Assembly: GCA_900321835.1 (NCBI GenBank) | Contig: ONXQ01000003.1 | Location: forward strand, 1 to 35,052 | DNA: 35,052 nt | Direction: 5' to 3' | Source: an uncultured Prevotellaceae bacterium | GTDB taxonomy: Bacteria; Bacteroidota; Bacteroidia; Bacteroidales; Bacteroidaceae | Part shown: piece after piece, positions 16,955 to 24,335 of the stretch | Numbering within the stretch: position 1 is the first letter of the stretch | Layout: each line of letters opens with the position of its first letter | The notes under the pieces: generated by a model | Told to the model about the DNA's origin: nothing | Databases searched by the model: none | Seen by the model: only the letters and a program-made list of their open reading frames with translations | Program-made: the position numbers and the translations under genes

Positions 16955-16979
16955 CGGTCACAAAGTGTTAAAATCTTTG

Positions 16980-16987
16980 CAAATGTA
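16980..16987 (-). promoter_or_regulatory. Bacteroidetes -7 promoter element for pdxJ operon
   Basis: The minus strand reads TACATTTG (TAnnTTTG), 94 bp before ATG 16886. The -33 element is not clear. Confidence 0.4.
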
Positions 16988-17080
16988 CTAATTTTTTCCC
17001 AACACAGTGCTCCCGCAGCCAAGTTTTTGAGGAAAAATAACATATTCGAACCAATATTCAACGTCTATTCACATTTAGAT

Positions 17081-17971
17081 ATGGCAGAAAGGAAGTTGAG
17101 ATTTGCCCTTTTCGGCAACACGTTTCAGGAGCGCAAGGCCGCTGCGGTGCAGAAACTGCTGGCTGTCTTGTCGGCGCACGGTGCCGACCTGAGCGTCGAA
17201 GCCACCTTCTATGCGTTCATGACCGAGGGCCTGCAAATCCGCGTGCCCGAGTGCCGTCTGCTCCACAACAACGACTTCGAGGCCGACTTTGTGGTGTGCA
17301 TGGGTGGCGACGGAACGTTTCTCGACGTGGCGAGCCGTGTGGGCAGCAAGCAGACACCCATCATCGGCTTCAACATGGGCCATCTGGGATTTCTTGCCTC
17401 GTTCTCGCCCGACGACATCGAGGCAGTCGTCGCGGCGGTTTACAGCGGCGACTACCGCCTGGAGGACCACAGTGTGCTCCAACTCTCGAGCGACGAGGAC
17501 GTGCTCGAGGGCTATCCGTTTGCCCTCAATGAGATAGCCATCCTGAAGCACGACATCTCGTCGATGATCAAGATTCACACTCACATCAACGGCGAATACC
17601 TGACTACCTACCAGGCCGACGGTCTCATCGTCGGCACGCCCACTGGTTCGACGGCCTATTCGCTCAGCGTGGGCGGACCTATCGTCGTGCCGCAGAGCCA
17701 GACGATGACCCTCACGCCCGTGGCTCCCCACAGCCTCAACATGCGCCCCATCGTGCTGTGCGACGACTCGGAAGTCGAACTCACCGTCGAGAGCCGAAGC
17801 CACCACTTCCTCGTCTCGGTCGATGGTCGCAGCCGCAGTTACGACGAGGGCATCCACCTGCGCATCCGCCGTGCGCCCTACGGCGTGAAGGTGCTCGTGC
17901 GCCCCGACCACAGTTATTTCTCCACCCTGCGCCGCAAGATGATGTGGGGCGCCGACCGCCGCAACCGGTAG
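17081..17971 (+). CDS. nadK: NAD kinase
   Basis: The 296-aa enzyme phosphorylates NAD to NADP. The start ATG 17081 gives MAERKLRFALFGNTFQ; a longer frame back to 16916 would read through the promoter region and is rejected. GGDGTF at residues 75-80 is the catalytic diphosphate motif, GFNMGHLGFLAS (about 103-114) is conserved, and GLIVGTPTGSTAYSLSVGGP is the NAD-binding glycine-rich segment. It is divergent from pdxJ, an arrangement I recall as common in Bacteroidales. Array A4 starts 19 bp after its stop. Confidence 0.94.
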   Translation: MAERKLRFALFGNTFQERKAAAVQKLLAVLSAHGADLSVEATFYAFMTEGLQIRVPECRLLHNNDFEADFVVCMGGDGTFLDVASRVGSKQTPIIGFNMGHLGFLASFSPDDIEAVVAAVYSGDYRLEDHSVLQLSSDEDVLEGYPFALNEIAILKHDISSMIKIHTHINGEYLTTYQADGLIVGTPTGSTAYSLSVGGPIVVPQSQTMTLTPVAPHSLNMRPIVLCDDSEVELTVESRSHHFLVSVDGRSRSYDEGIHLRIRRAPYGVKVLVRPDHSYFSTLRRKMMWGADRRNR

Positions 17972-17989
17972 TGCGGTGCGGAAAAACTT

Positions 17990-18046
17990 TTAAGTGCTTG
18001 AAAAAAATACTTTTAAGTGCTGAAAACTAAATTTTCAAGCACTTGA
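17990..18046. repeat. 22/23-bp-period palindrome array A4 (family TYAAGTGCTTRA, 3 units)
   Basis: Cores begin at 17990 (TTAAGTGCTTGA), 18013 (TTAAGTGCTGAA) and 18035 (TCAAGCACTTGA). The steps are 23 and 22 bp; the extra base is in an A run. The third core is the exact reverse complement of the common core. GCCGACTG follows 9 bp after the last core, as in array A3, so the two arrays are copies of one element. It lies 19 bp after the nadK stop and 35 bp before the ABC gene. Confidence 0.87.
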
Positions 18047-18080
18047 AACTTTCAGCCGACTGAACATCCGATATATCTCC

Positions 18081-19757
18081 GTGAAACTGAACAAGACGAA
18101 ATACTCAACACGCGCCATCGTCCGCTGGTTGTGGACCCACCACCGGCGTTGTCGTCTGCAGGCCACGATCAACGTGGTCGTGGGACTGATGCAGGTGGGG
18201 CTGGGACTGGTCGGTGTCGAAATGCTGCGCCGGCTGACGGACATCGCCACCGGCTCGCGCGAAGGCTCGCTCGTGCTGTTCGCCAGCCTGTTCGGCGGCG
18301 TGATGGTGGCCGAGTTGCTGCTCAACATCCTGCTCACGTGGGTGCGGGCCGTGCTGGGGGTGAAGACGCAGAACCTGATGCAGCAGCAGTTCTTTGCTCG
18401 TCTGCTCAAGGGGCGCTGGAGCGGGGTCGAGCGTTTTCACAGCGGCGATGTGCTCAACCGACTCTTCGGCGACGTCAACGACATCGTCAGCCTCATGACA
18501 GAGGTCCTGCCCTCCACCGTCATCATTCTCGTCCAGTTCGCCGCCTCGTTCGTCTATCTCTACGTGATGGACTCGACGCTGGCCCTCATCGTTGTGGCGA
18601 CGGCGCCCGTGTTCGTCCTGCTCAGCCGTTTCTACTTCCACAAGATGCGCCGCATCGTGCGCAAAATCAAGGACAGCAACTCCGCCCTGCAAGCCACGAT
18701 CCAGGAGAGCGTGCAGCACAAGATGGTGGTCAAGGTGCTCGAGCGCGGCCAGACGATGGTCGATCGGCTCGAACTGCGACAGCAGTTGCTGCGCAAGCAG
18801 GTGAAGAGCCGTGCCCGATTCTCCATCCTGACGAAGACGTTCGTCAACATCGGTTTCTCAGGAGGCTATCTCGCCGCCCTCGTCTGGGGACTCTTCCAAC
18901 TGCAGGACGGACTCATCACCGTGGGTGTGCTCATGGCCTTCACCCAACTCATCAGCCGCATACAGCGCCCCCTGCTCGACATGGCCCGACTGCTGCCCAC
19001 GCTCGTCAACAGCCTGACCTCGAGCGAACGTCTCATGGAACTGGAGGAACTGCCCCTCGAGCCCCAGTTGCCTCCTGTCCGTCTGGAGGGAAAAGTGGGC
19101 CTGCGCATCGACGACGTGGACTATCAGTACACCGAGCGCGGACGTCACGTGCTGCGCCACTTCAGTTACGACTTCCGCCCAGGCTCGTTCACCGCCATCC
19201 TCGGTGAGACCGGCGCCGGAAAGACCACCCTCATCCGCCTCATGCTGGCACTCATCGAGCCCACTGGCGGACGCGCCACGCTCTACTCCCATACAGAGAC
19301 CGGCGCGACGGGCAATGCAGTCCCCGTCTCGACCGCCACCCGATGCAATTTCTCCTATGTGCCCCAGGGAAACACCCTGTTCAGCGGCACCATCCGCGAC
19401 AACCTCCTTTTCGGCAATCCCGAAGCAACGACCGAGCAGATGCACCGCGCACTCCATCTGGCGATGGCCGACTTCGTGCAGGACCTGCCGGAGGGCCTCG
19501 ACACGCGCTGCGGCGAAGGCGGCGGCGGACTGAGCGAGGGACAGGCACAGCGCGTGGCGATTGCCCGTGCCATCCTGCGTCCGTGCCGCGTGCTGCTGCT
19601 CGACGAAGCGACGAGCGCCCTGGACGTGCAGACCGAGCGCCTCTTGCTGGAGCGGTTGAAGGCGCACTTCACCGACACGACCATCATTTTCGTGACCCAT
19701 CGCCTCGCCGTTGTTGGCTTCACCAGCGACCAACTCACCATGTACCGAATCACGTAG
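18081..19757 (+). CDS. ABC exporter (fused membrane and ATPase domains)
   Basis: The 558-aa protein combines a six-helix exporter membrane domain (about residues 20-310) with an ATP-binding domain. ATPase motifs are Walker A GETGAGKTT (about 375), Q-loop YVPQGN (about 428), signature LSEGQ (about 483), Walker B VLLLDEATSALD (about 503) and the switch THRL (about 540). Such half-transporters work as dimers and export lipids, peptides or drugs; the substrate is unknown. The start is GTG 18081, chosen because no ATG precedes the membrane domain in frame. No clear promoter is seen in the array-containing gap, so it may be read from nadK. Confidence 0.88.
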   Translation: MKLNKTKYSTRAIVRWLWTHHRRCRLQATINVVVGLMQVGLGLVGVEMLRRLTDIATGSREGSLVLFASLFGGVMVAELLLNILLTWVRAVLGVKTQNLMQQQFFARLLKGRWSGVERFHSGDVLNRLFGDVNDIVSLMTEVLPSTVIILVQFAASFVYLYVMDSTLALIVVATAPVFVLLSRFYFHKMRRIVRKIKDSNSALQATIQESVQHKMVVKVLERGQTMVDRLELRQQLLRKQVKSRARFSILTKTFVNIGFSGGYLAALVWGLFQLQDGLITVGVLMAFTQLISRIQRPLLDMARLLPTLVNSLTSSERLMELEELPLEPQLPPVRLEGKVGLRIDDVDYQYTERGRHVLRHFSYDFRPGSFTAILGETGAGKTTLIRLMLALIEPTGGRATLYSHTETGATGNAVPVSTATRCNFSYVPQGNTLFSGTIRDNLLFGNPEATTEQMHRALHLAMADFVQDLPEGLDTRCGEGGGGLSEGQAQRVAIARAILRPCRVLLLDEATSALDVQTERLLLERLKAHFTDTTIIFVTHRLAVVGFTSDQLTMYRIT

Positions 19758-19845
19758 GAGGTTGTAGAAATTCCAGGCGTTCTAGATTTTATAGTCGGAC
19801 CAGGATAACTGAAAAAACTACCCCAGAACAAAAACACTTCAACTT

Positions 19846-20448
19846 ATGATAGAATACGTCAACGGTCGGCTCGACGACCTCACCCCAGCCACTGCCACGG
19901 TCGAATGTCACGGCGTCGGCTATCTTCTGAACATATCGCTCAACACCTACAGCGCCTGTCAGGGCAAGGACACGGTGCGCCTCTATGTCCATGAGGCCAT
20001 ACGCGAAGATGCCTACGTGCTCTTCGGATTCAGCACGAAGGACGAGCGCAGCCTATTCCTGCAATTGATTTCGGTGTCGGGCATCGGCGGCAACACGGCG
20101 CGCATGATTCTCTCGGCCTACACGCCGGCCGAACTGTGCGACATCATCCTCAACGGCAACGACAAACTGCTGAAGACGGTGAAGGGACTGGGTGCCAAAA
20201 CGGCGCAGCGCATCATCGTCGAACTGAAGGACAAGGTGGTGCAGTTGGGCATCAGCCCGACGGCAGCCGAGACGAGCGACGACGCTGCTCCGGCCCTCAA
20301 CCAGCAGGTACACGACGATGCCGTCGAGGCGCTGCGTGCCCTCGGCTATCCGCCTGCACCGGTGGCGAAGGTGGTGCGTGCCATATTGAAAGACGACCCG
20401 TCGGCAAGTGTCGAACGGGTCATCAAGATGGCTTTTAAGATGTTATAG
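19846..20448 (+). CDS. ruvA: Holliday junction branch migration protein RuvA
   Basis: The 200-aa protein binds Holliday junctions as a tetramer and loads the RuvB motor. The N-terminal OB-fold starts [14 protein letters not shown]; two helix-hairpin-helix motifs follow ([16 protein letters not shown] about residues 72-88, [19 protein letters not shown] about 108-126), and the C-terminal domain ([20 protein letters not shown]) contacts RuvB. Length is normal. The ABC exporter ends 88 bp upstream. Its stop TAG (20446-20448) touches the convergent isomerase stop (20443-20445), so the two genes share their ends. Confidence 0.95.
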   Translation: MIEYVNGRLDDLTPATATVECHGVGYLLNISLNTYSACQGKDTVRLYVHEAIREDAYVLFGFSTKDERSLFLQLISVSGIGGNTARMILSAYTPAELCDIILNGNDKLLKTVKGLGAKTAQRIIVELKDKVVQLGISPTAAETSDDAAPALNQQVHDDAVEALRALGYPPAPVAKVVRAILKDDPSASVERVIKMAFKML

Positions 20449-21285
20449 GATTCTTGCTTTGACGATGCGGATGTCCTTGAGCGGACGGTCGTTGTCGTCG
20501 GTCTTTGCTTTTTCGATGTCGAGTACGACCTTGATGCCTTCGACCACTTCGCCGAAGATGGTGTACTCGCCGTCGAGCCACGGCGCACCTCCCTTGCTGC
20601 GGTAGGTGCGCTGCATTTCTGTGGTGTATTCAAAGGTGCTGCGGGGCAGTTCGTCCACTTCGGTGCGTGCCTCGTCGAGCAGTCGTTCCTGCAGGTCGCT
20701 GATGGCATTGGTGTCGCGGCGCTTGCGCATGTCGTCGAGGGCAGCGGCGTTGGCCCGCAGTTTCTCGTTGAAGAGGGTCTGAATGCGTGCGTCCTTGCGG
20801 GCCAGTTCCATCTCGACGAGCGCCTGTTCGTTCTGGAATTTACCGGTGACGATGTAGAACTGGTAGCCGTCGCTCGCCTTTGTGGGGTTGGCCTCGTCGC
20901 CCTCACGTGCAGCCGCCAGCACGCCGCGGTGGTGGTAATGGCGCGGGAAGAGGATTTCGGCCTTCACCGTCGGCGGAGCAGGAGCGGTGCCGTTGTTGGC
21001 CGCCTCGAGTTCGGCTTCGTGTCCGGGACGTGTGTTGGGGTCGCCCGTCTGAATCATGAAGTTGCGGATGACGCGGTGGAAGGTGACGCCGTCGTACTTT
21101 CCCTCCTTGACGTTCTTGATGAAGTTGTCGCGGTGGAGTGGGGTGTCGTCGAACAGGCGCAGGCGTATGGTGCCGGCAGTCGTTTCCAGTTCGACCTCGG
21201 TTTCGTTGTTGCCGTTCTGTCCGCTGCAACTTGTGGCTGTGAACAGCAGGGCAGACACGAGGAGCAGGTTCAGGGTGTGTCTCAT
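20443..21285 (-). CDS. Lipoprotein peptidyl-prolyl cis-trans isomerase (cyclophilin type)
   Basis: The 280-aa protein starts at ATG 21285 with a lipoprotein signal ([21 protein letters not shown]20 the lipidated cysteine), so it sits in the periplasm or on the outer membrane. The longer frame upstream reads through the promoter and is rejected. The cyclophilin core has [34 protein letters not shown] and, at the end, [16 protein letters not shown]. Between the two halves lies an insertion of about 90 residues (from about 160), rich in charged helices, as in other Bacteroidales isomerases of this type. It speeds folding at proline bonds in exported proteins. Confidence 0.87.
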   Translation of the reverse strand: MRHTLNLLLVSALLFTATSCSGQNGNNETEVELETTAGTIRLRLFDDTPLHRDNFIKNVKEGKYDGVTFHRVIRNFMIQTGDPNTRPGHEAELEAANNGTAPAPPTVKAEILFPRHYHHRGVLAAAREGDEANPTKASDGYQFYIVTGKFQNEQALVEMELARKDARIQTLFNEKLRANAAALDDMRKRRDTNAISDLQERLLDEARTEVDELPRSTFEYTTEMQRTYRSKGGAPWLDGEYTIFGEVVEGIKVVLDIEKAKTDDNDRPLKDIRIVKARIL

Positions 21286-21325
21286 GTTCGTGTGTGTTTG
21301 AAGTGGGTTGAATCGTTTGATGGTG

Positions 21326-21333
21326 CAAAAATA
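21326..21333 (-). promoter_or_regulatory. Bacteroidetes -7 promoter element for the isomerase gene
   Basis: The minus strand reads TATTTTTG (TAnnTTTG), 41 bp before ATG 21285. Confidence 0.5.
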
Positions 21334-21382
21334 CAAAAAAACTCTTGTTCGCGCCAAAAATCCGTCCAATTTTTTTCGCGTT

Positions 21383-21482
21383 CCGAGCGCTTGGAAATTT
21401 TCGTCTGAGCGCTCAGAAATTTTCTTCCGAGCGCTCAGACGTTTCGTTCCGAGCGCTCAGCCCTTTACGCGCACACGTGCGC
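21383..21482. repeat. 22-bp-period palindrome array A5 (family CYGAGCGCTCAG, 4 units plus a fifth different core)
   Basis: Cores begin at 21383 (CCGAGCGCTTGG), 21405 (CTGAGCGCTCAG), 21427 and 21449 (both CCGAGCGCTCAG), all 22 bp apart. In phase, at 21471-21482, GCACACGTGCGC is a fifth near-palindrome with another sequence. Spacers contain AAATTTTC. It lies in the divergent region between the isomerase and MATE genes. Confidence 0.9.
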
Positions 21483-21492
21483 GAACATTTGT

Positions 21493-21716
21493 TTTTTAGA
21501 TTTTCATTTTGTATTGCTCTCACTTAATCGTAACTCTGGCTTTGCCGAAGTTACTCACGTTCGGGAAACCAAAAATCAAAAAACTTTGTTTTTCTTTTTG
21601 TTTTCCTCTCACTTAATCGTAACTTTGGCTTTGCCGAAGTTACTTACGTTCGGCAATAAAAATGAAAATTTTTTTAGATTTTCATTTTGTATTGCTCTCA
21701 CTTAATCGTAACTTTG
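21493..21716 (+). repeat. Three tandem promoter-bearing repeats before the MATE gene
   Basis: The block CTCACTTAATCGTAACTTTG occurs three times, ending near 21538 (with TAACTCTG), 21626 and 21716. Each is preceded by a TTTTG 19 nt before TAACnnTG, so each carries a full Bacteroidetes promoter. The first two copies continue into a hairpin (TAACTTTGGC-TTT-GCCGAAGTTA) and then ACGTTCGG. Copy one and copy three also share about 25 bp upstream (TAGATTTTCATTTTGTATTG). Confidence 0.85.
21686..21716 (+). promoter_or_regulatory. Bacteroidetes promoter directly before MATE gene
   Basis: TTTG at 21686-21689, exactly 19 nt, then TAACTTTG at 21709-21716: a complete match. The expected start point falls at about 21722-21724, essentially on the ATG at 21724, so the mRNA would be leaderless or nearly so. 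Confidence 0.75.
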
Positions 21717-21723
21717 TAGCGAA

Positions 21724-23118
21724 ATGGATGCAACGAACCGCGACATACTGCGCATTGCCGTTCCGGCCATCGTGAGCAACGTGACCGTCCCGCTGCTGGG
21801 ACTGGTCGATGCGGCCATCAGCGGCCATCTGGGCTCGGCGTCGTACATCGGCGCCGTGGCTGTGGGGGGTATGCTGTTCAATCTGATGTACTGGCTGCTG
21901 GGGTTCCTGCGCATGGGCACAAGCGGACTGACCAGTCAGGCGCTGGGTGCGGGCCGATGGGATGAGGTGGCGCGGCTGCTGCGCCGAAGTATGCTGACGG
22001 GGCTGGGCCTGGGCGCTCTGCTCATCGTGCTGTGGTGGCCGCTGCGCGAAGTGGGACTGTGGCTGATGCAGCCGACCGACGAGGTGGCCGGCCTGACGCG
22101 CATCTACTTCGACATCTGCATCTGGGGTGCGCCGGCCATGCTGGCGGTCTATGCCCTGAACGGATGGTTCCTGGGGATGCAGGACTCGCGGCGCCCGATG
22201 ATTGTGTCGGTGGTGCAGAATGTGGTCAACATCGCGGCCAGTTCGCTCTTTGTCTTCGTCTTCGGCATGAAGGTCGAAGGCATCGCGCTCGGTACGGTGG
22301 TGGCGCAGTGGACTGGGCTGGGCGTGGCCCTGCTGATGCAGAACCATTTCGGGCATGGGCTTTCTCAGAGTAATCTGAATCATCAGAGTAATCCGAATAA
22401 TCCGAGTATTCCGAATCATCAGAGCGGTCCGACTCCTCAAATCAGCAGGCATTCATCCCTCCGCGAACTCCTGCCGTCGCGCAACTTCTTCGCAGTGAGC
22501 CTCGACATCTTCCTCCGCACGCTGTTCATGGTGGTGGTGATGTTCTTTTTCACCAGCATTGGGGCACGTCAGGGCGACACCGTGCTGGCTGTCAACTCGC
22601 TGCTGCTGCAGTTTTCCTTGCTTTTCTCCTATGTCATGGACGGCTTCGCCTTCGCCGCCGAAGCCATGTGCGGCAAGTTCTACGGTGCTGCCAACCAGGG
22701 AGCGCTGCGGCGCACGGTGCGTCGCGTCTTCGTGTGGGGAGCAGGGCTGGTGGCTGTGTTCACAGCGGTCTATACCCTCGGCGGGCAGGACTTTCTGCGC
22801 CTGCTGACCGACGAGGAAACGGTGGTCGAGGCGTCGGCCGACTACCTGCCGTGGGCGGCGCTGCTGCCTGTGTGCGGCGTGGCAGCCTTTGTGTGGGACG
22901 GCGTCTTCATCGGCACGACCAAGTCGCGTGAGATGCTCATTTCGTCGCTCGTGGCAGCGCTGCTGTTCTTCGGCTGTTTCTATGCGCTGACGCTGCTGGC
23001 CCGGATTCCCGTCAACCATGCGCTCTGGCTCTCCTACTTGCTCTTCCTGCTGGTGCGCGGAGTGGTGCAGACCCTCTACTATCCACGGCTCTTCCTGCGC
23101 GAAAAGCCCAGCGTGTGA
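21724..23118 (+). CDS. MATE family efflux transporter (DinF-like)
   Basis: The 464-aa membrane protein exports drugs or metabolites by cation antiport. The start MDATNRDILRIAVPAIVSNV and SGHLGSASYIGAVAVGGMLF are typical of MATE transporters of the DinF branch, and two six-helix halves are visible (about residues 10-210 and 255-455). Between the halves, residues about 215-245 (SQSNLNHQSNPNNPSIPNHQ...) are a polar low-complexity stretch encoded by short tandem DNA repeats; family members have a short loop there. The substrate is unknown. The sugar MFS transporter follows after 26 bp. Confidence 0.9.
   Translation: MDATNRDILRIAVPAIVSNVTVPLLGLVDAAISGHLGSASYIGAVAVGGMLFNLMYWLLGFLRMGTSGLTSQALGAGRWDEVARLLRRSMLTGLGLGALLIVLWWPLREVGLWLMQPTDEVAGLTRIYFDICIWGAPAMLAVYALNGWFLGMQDSRRPMIVSVVQNVVNIAASSLFVFVFGMKVEGIALGTVVAQWTGLGVALLMQNHFGHGLSQSNLNHQSNPNNPSIPNHQSGPTPQISRHSSLRELLPSRNFFAVSLDIFLRTLFMVVVMFFFTSIGARQGDTVLAVNSLLLQFSLLFSYVMDGFAFAAEAMCGKFYGAANQGALRRTVRRVFVWGAGLVAVFTAVYTLGGQDFLRLLTDEETVVEASADYLPWAALLPVCGVAAFVWDGVFIGTTKSREMLISSLVAALLFFGCFYALTLLARIPVNHALWLSYLLFLLVRGVVQTLYYPRLFLREKPSV
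22366..22445 (+). repeat. In-frame short tandem repeat in the MATE interdomain loop
   Basis: Blocks such as CATCAGAGTAATC, CGAATAATCCGAGTATTCCG and CATCAGAGCGG repeat at 9-10 bp, encoding a Ser/Asn/Pro/Gln-rich loop. The same repeat type is otherwise found between genes here (11062-11105, 29259-29314). Confidence 0.7.
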
Positions 23119-23144
23119 ATGTTCTAACTAAAGTCGATATTTCA

Positions 23145-24335
23145 ATGGAAAAAACAAGCAAACAGGCCGTTGCCTGCGTGATTTTCTCCTTCTTCGTGAT
23201 GGGGTTCTGCGACATCGTCGGCATCTCGAGCGACTATGCGCAGAAGGCTTTCGGATGGAGCGACACGACGACGGGACTTGTGCCCGCGATGGTGTTCGTC
23301 TGGTTCCTCTTCTTCAGCGTGCCGGCAGGCATACGGATGAACCGCTGGGGGCGTAAGAACACCGTGCTCATCGGCATGGCCGTCACCATCGTCGGTACGC
23401 TCGTTCCCCTGCTTCGCGGCAGTTGGGCCTGCCTGGCAGGCTATGCGCTCATCGGCATCGGCAATGCCATTCTTCAAGTAAGCCAGAACGCCCTCGTGGG
23501 GCATGTGGTGCGCAACGAACGCCTCCTCTCCAGTTCGCTCACGGCTGGGCAGTTTGTCAAGGCCATCAGTTCCTTTTCAGGCCCGTTCATCATGCTTTTC
23601 GCCGTCAACGTACTGGGCGGCGGCAACACCGACAACTGGTATCTGGCTTTTCCCTGCCTCGGAGCCATCACCCTGCTGTCAGGACTCTGGCTGCTGCTCA
23701 CCCCCATCGAGCGGGAAGAACCACAGGAGACGACCGTGACGGTGGCTTCGACCTTCGGCCTGCTGCGCAACCCTACGATGCTCCTGCTTTTTCTGGGCAT
23801 TTTCTTCGTCGTCGGCATTGATGTGGGAACCAACTTCACCAGTTCCAAAATTCTGATACAGCGCTTCGGCTGGTCGTTGGCAGAGGCCGGCGTAGCGCCC
23901 CAGGTCTATTTCATCTGCCGCACCGTCGGGGCTTTCATCGGAATGCTGCTGATGACGCGCCTGAGCGATGTGAAATACTATCGCCTCAACATCGTGGTTT
24001 GCATCGCAGTGCTCCTCGTTTTGGCATTCGTGCCCGTTTCGGCAGGAGTGACGCTGGGGCTCATCGGCGCCGTCGGTTTTCTCTGTTCCTGCATCTTCCC
24101 CACCATCTTCGCACAGGCGGTGAAGACTGAACCCGAGAAGACTAATCTGATTTCGGGTCTGATGATCACTGCCGTTGCCGGCGGAGGGGCTTTCACCCCG
24201 CTCATCGGTATGGCCACGCAGCAGATGCAGACCATCACCGCCGGCATTGCGGTGCTCCTGCTCTGCGCTGCCTACCTCACTTATTGCGCTTTCTTTGTGA
24301 AGGCAAAAGAAAAAAACACAACGACGAACGTATGA
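23145..24335 (+). CDS. MFS sugar transporter (FucP-like)
   Basis: The 396-aa protein starts at ATG 23145 (MEKTSKQAVACVIFSFFVMG); GTG 23115 overlaps the MATE stop and is less likely. Twelve membrane segments are visible. MGFCDIVGISSDYAQKAFG in helix 1 and the NRWGRKN loop between helices 2 and 3 fit the sugar/proton symporter branch related to fucose and glucose/galactose permeases. Its stop overlaps the start of the lyase/beta-helix gene by 4 nt (ATGA), so the importer and the enzyme are translated together, and the imported sugar is probably a product of that enzyme. The exact sugar is unknown. Confidence 0.85.
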   Translation: MEKTSKQAVACVIFSFFVMGFCDIVGISSDYAQKAFGWSDTTTGLVPAMVFVWFLFFSVPAGIRMNRWGRKNTVLIGMAVTIVGTLVPLLRGSWACLAGYALIGIGNAILQVSQNALVGHVVRNERLLSSSLTAGQFVKAISSFSGPFIMLFAVNVLGGGNTDNWYLAFPCLGAITLLSGLWLLLTPIEREEPQETTVTVASTFGLLRNPTMLLLFLGIFFVVGIDVGTNFTSSKILIQRFGWSLAEAGVAPQVYFICRTVGAFIGMLLMTRLSDVKYYRLNIVVCIAVLLVLAFVPVSAGVTLGLIGAVGFLCSCIFPTIFAQAVKTEPEKTNLISGLMITAVAGGGAFTPLIGMATQQMQTITAGIAVLLLCAAYLTYCAFFVKAKEKNTTTNV

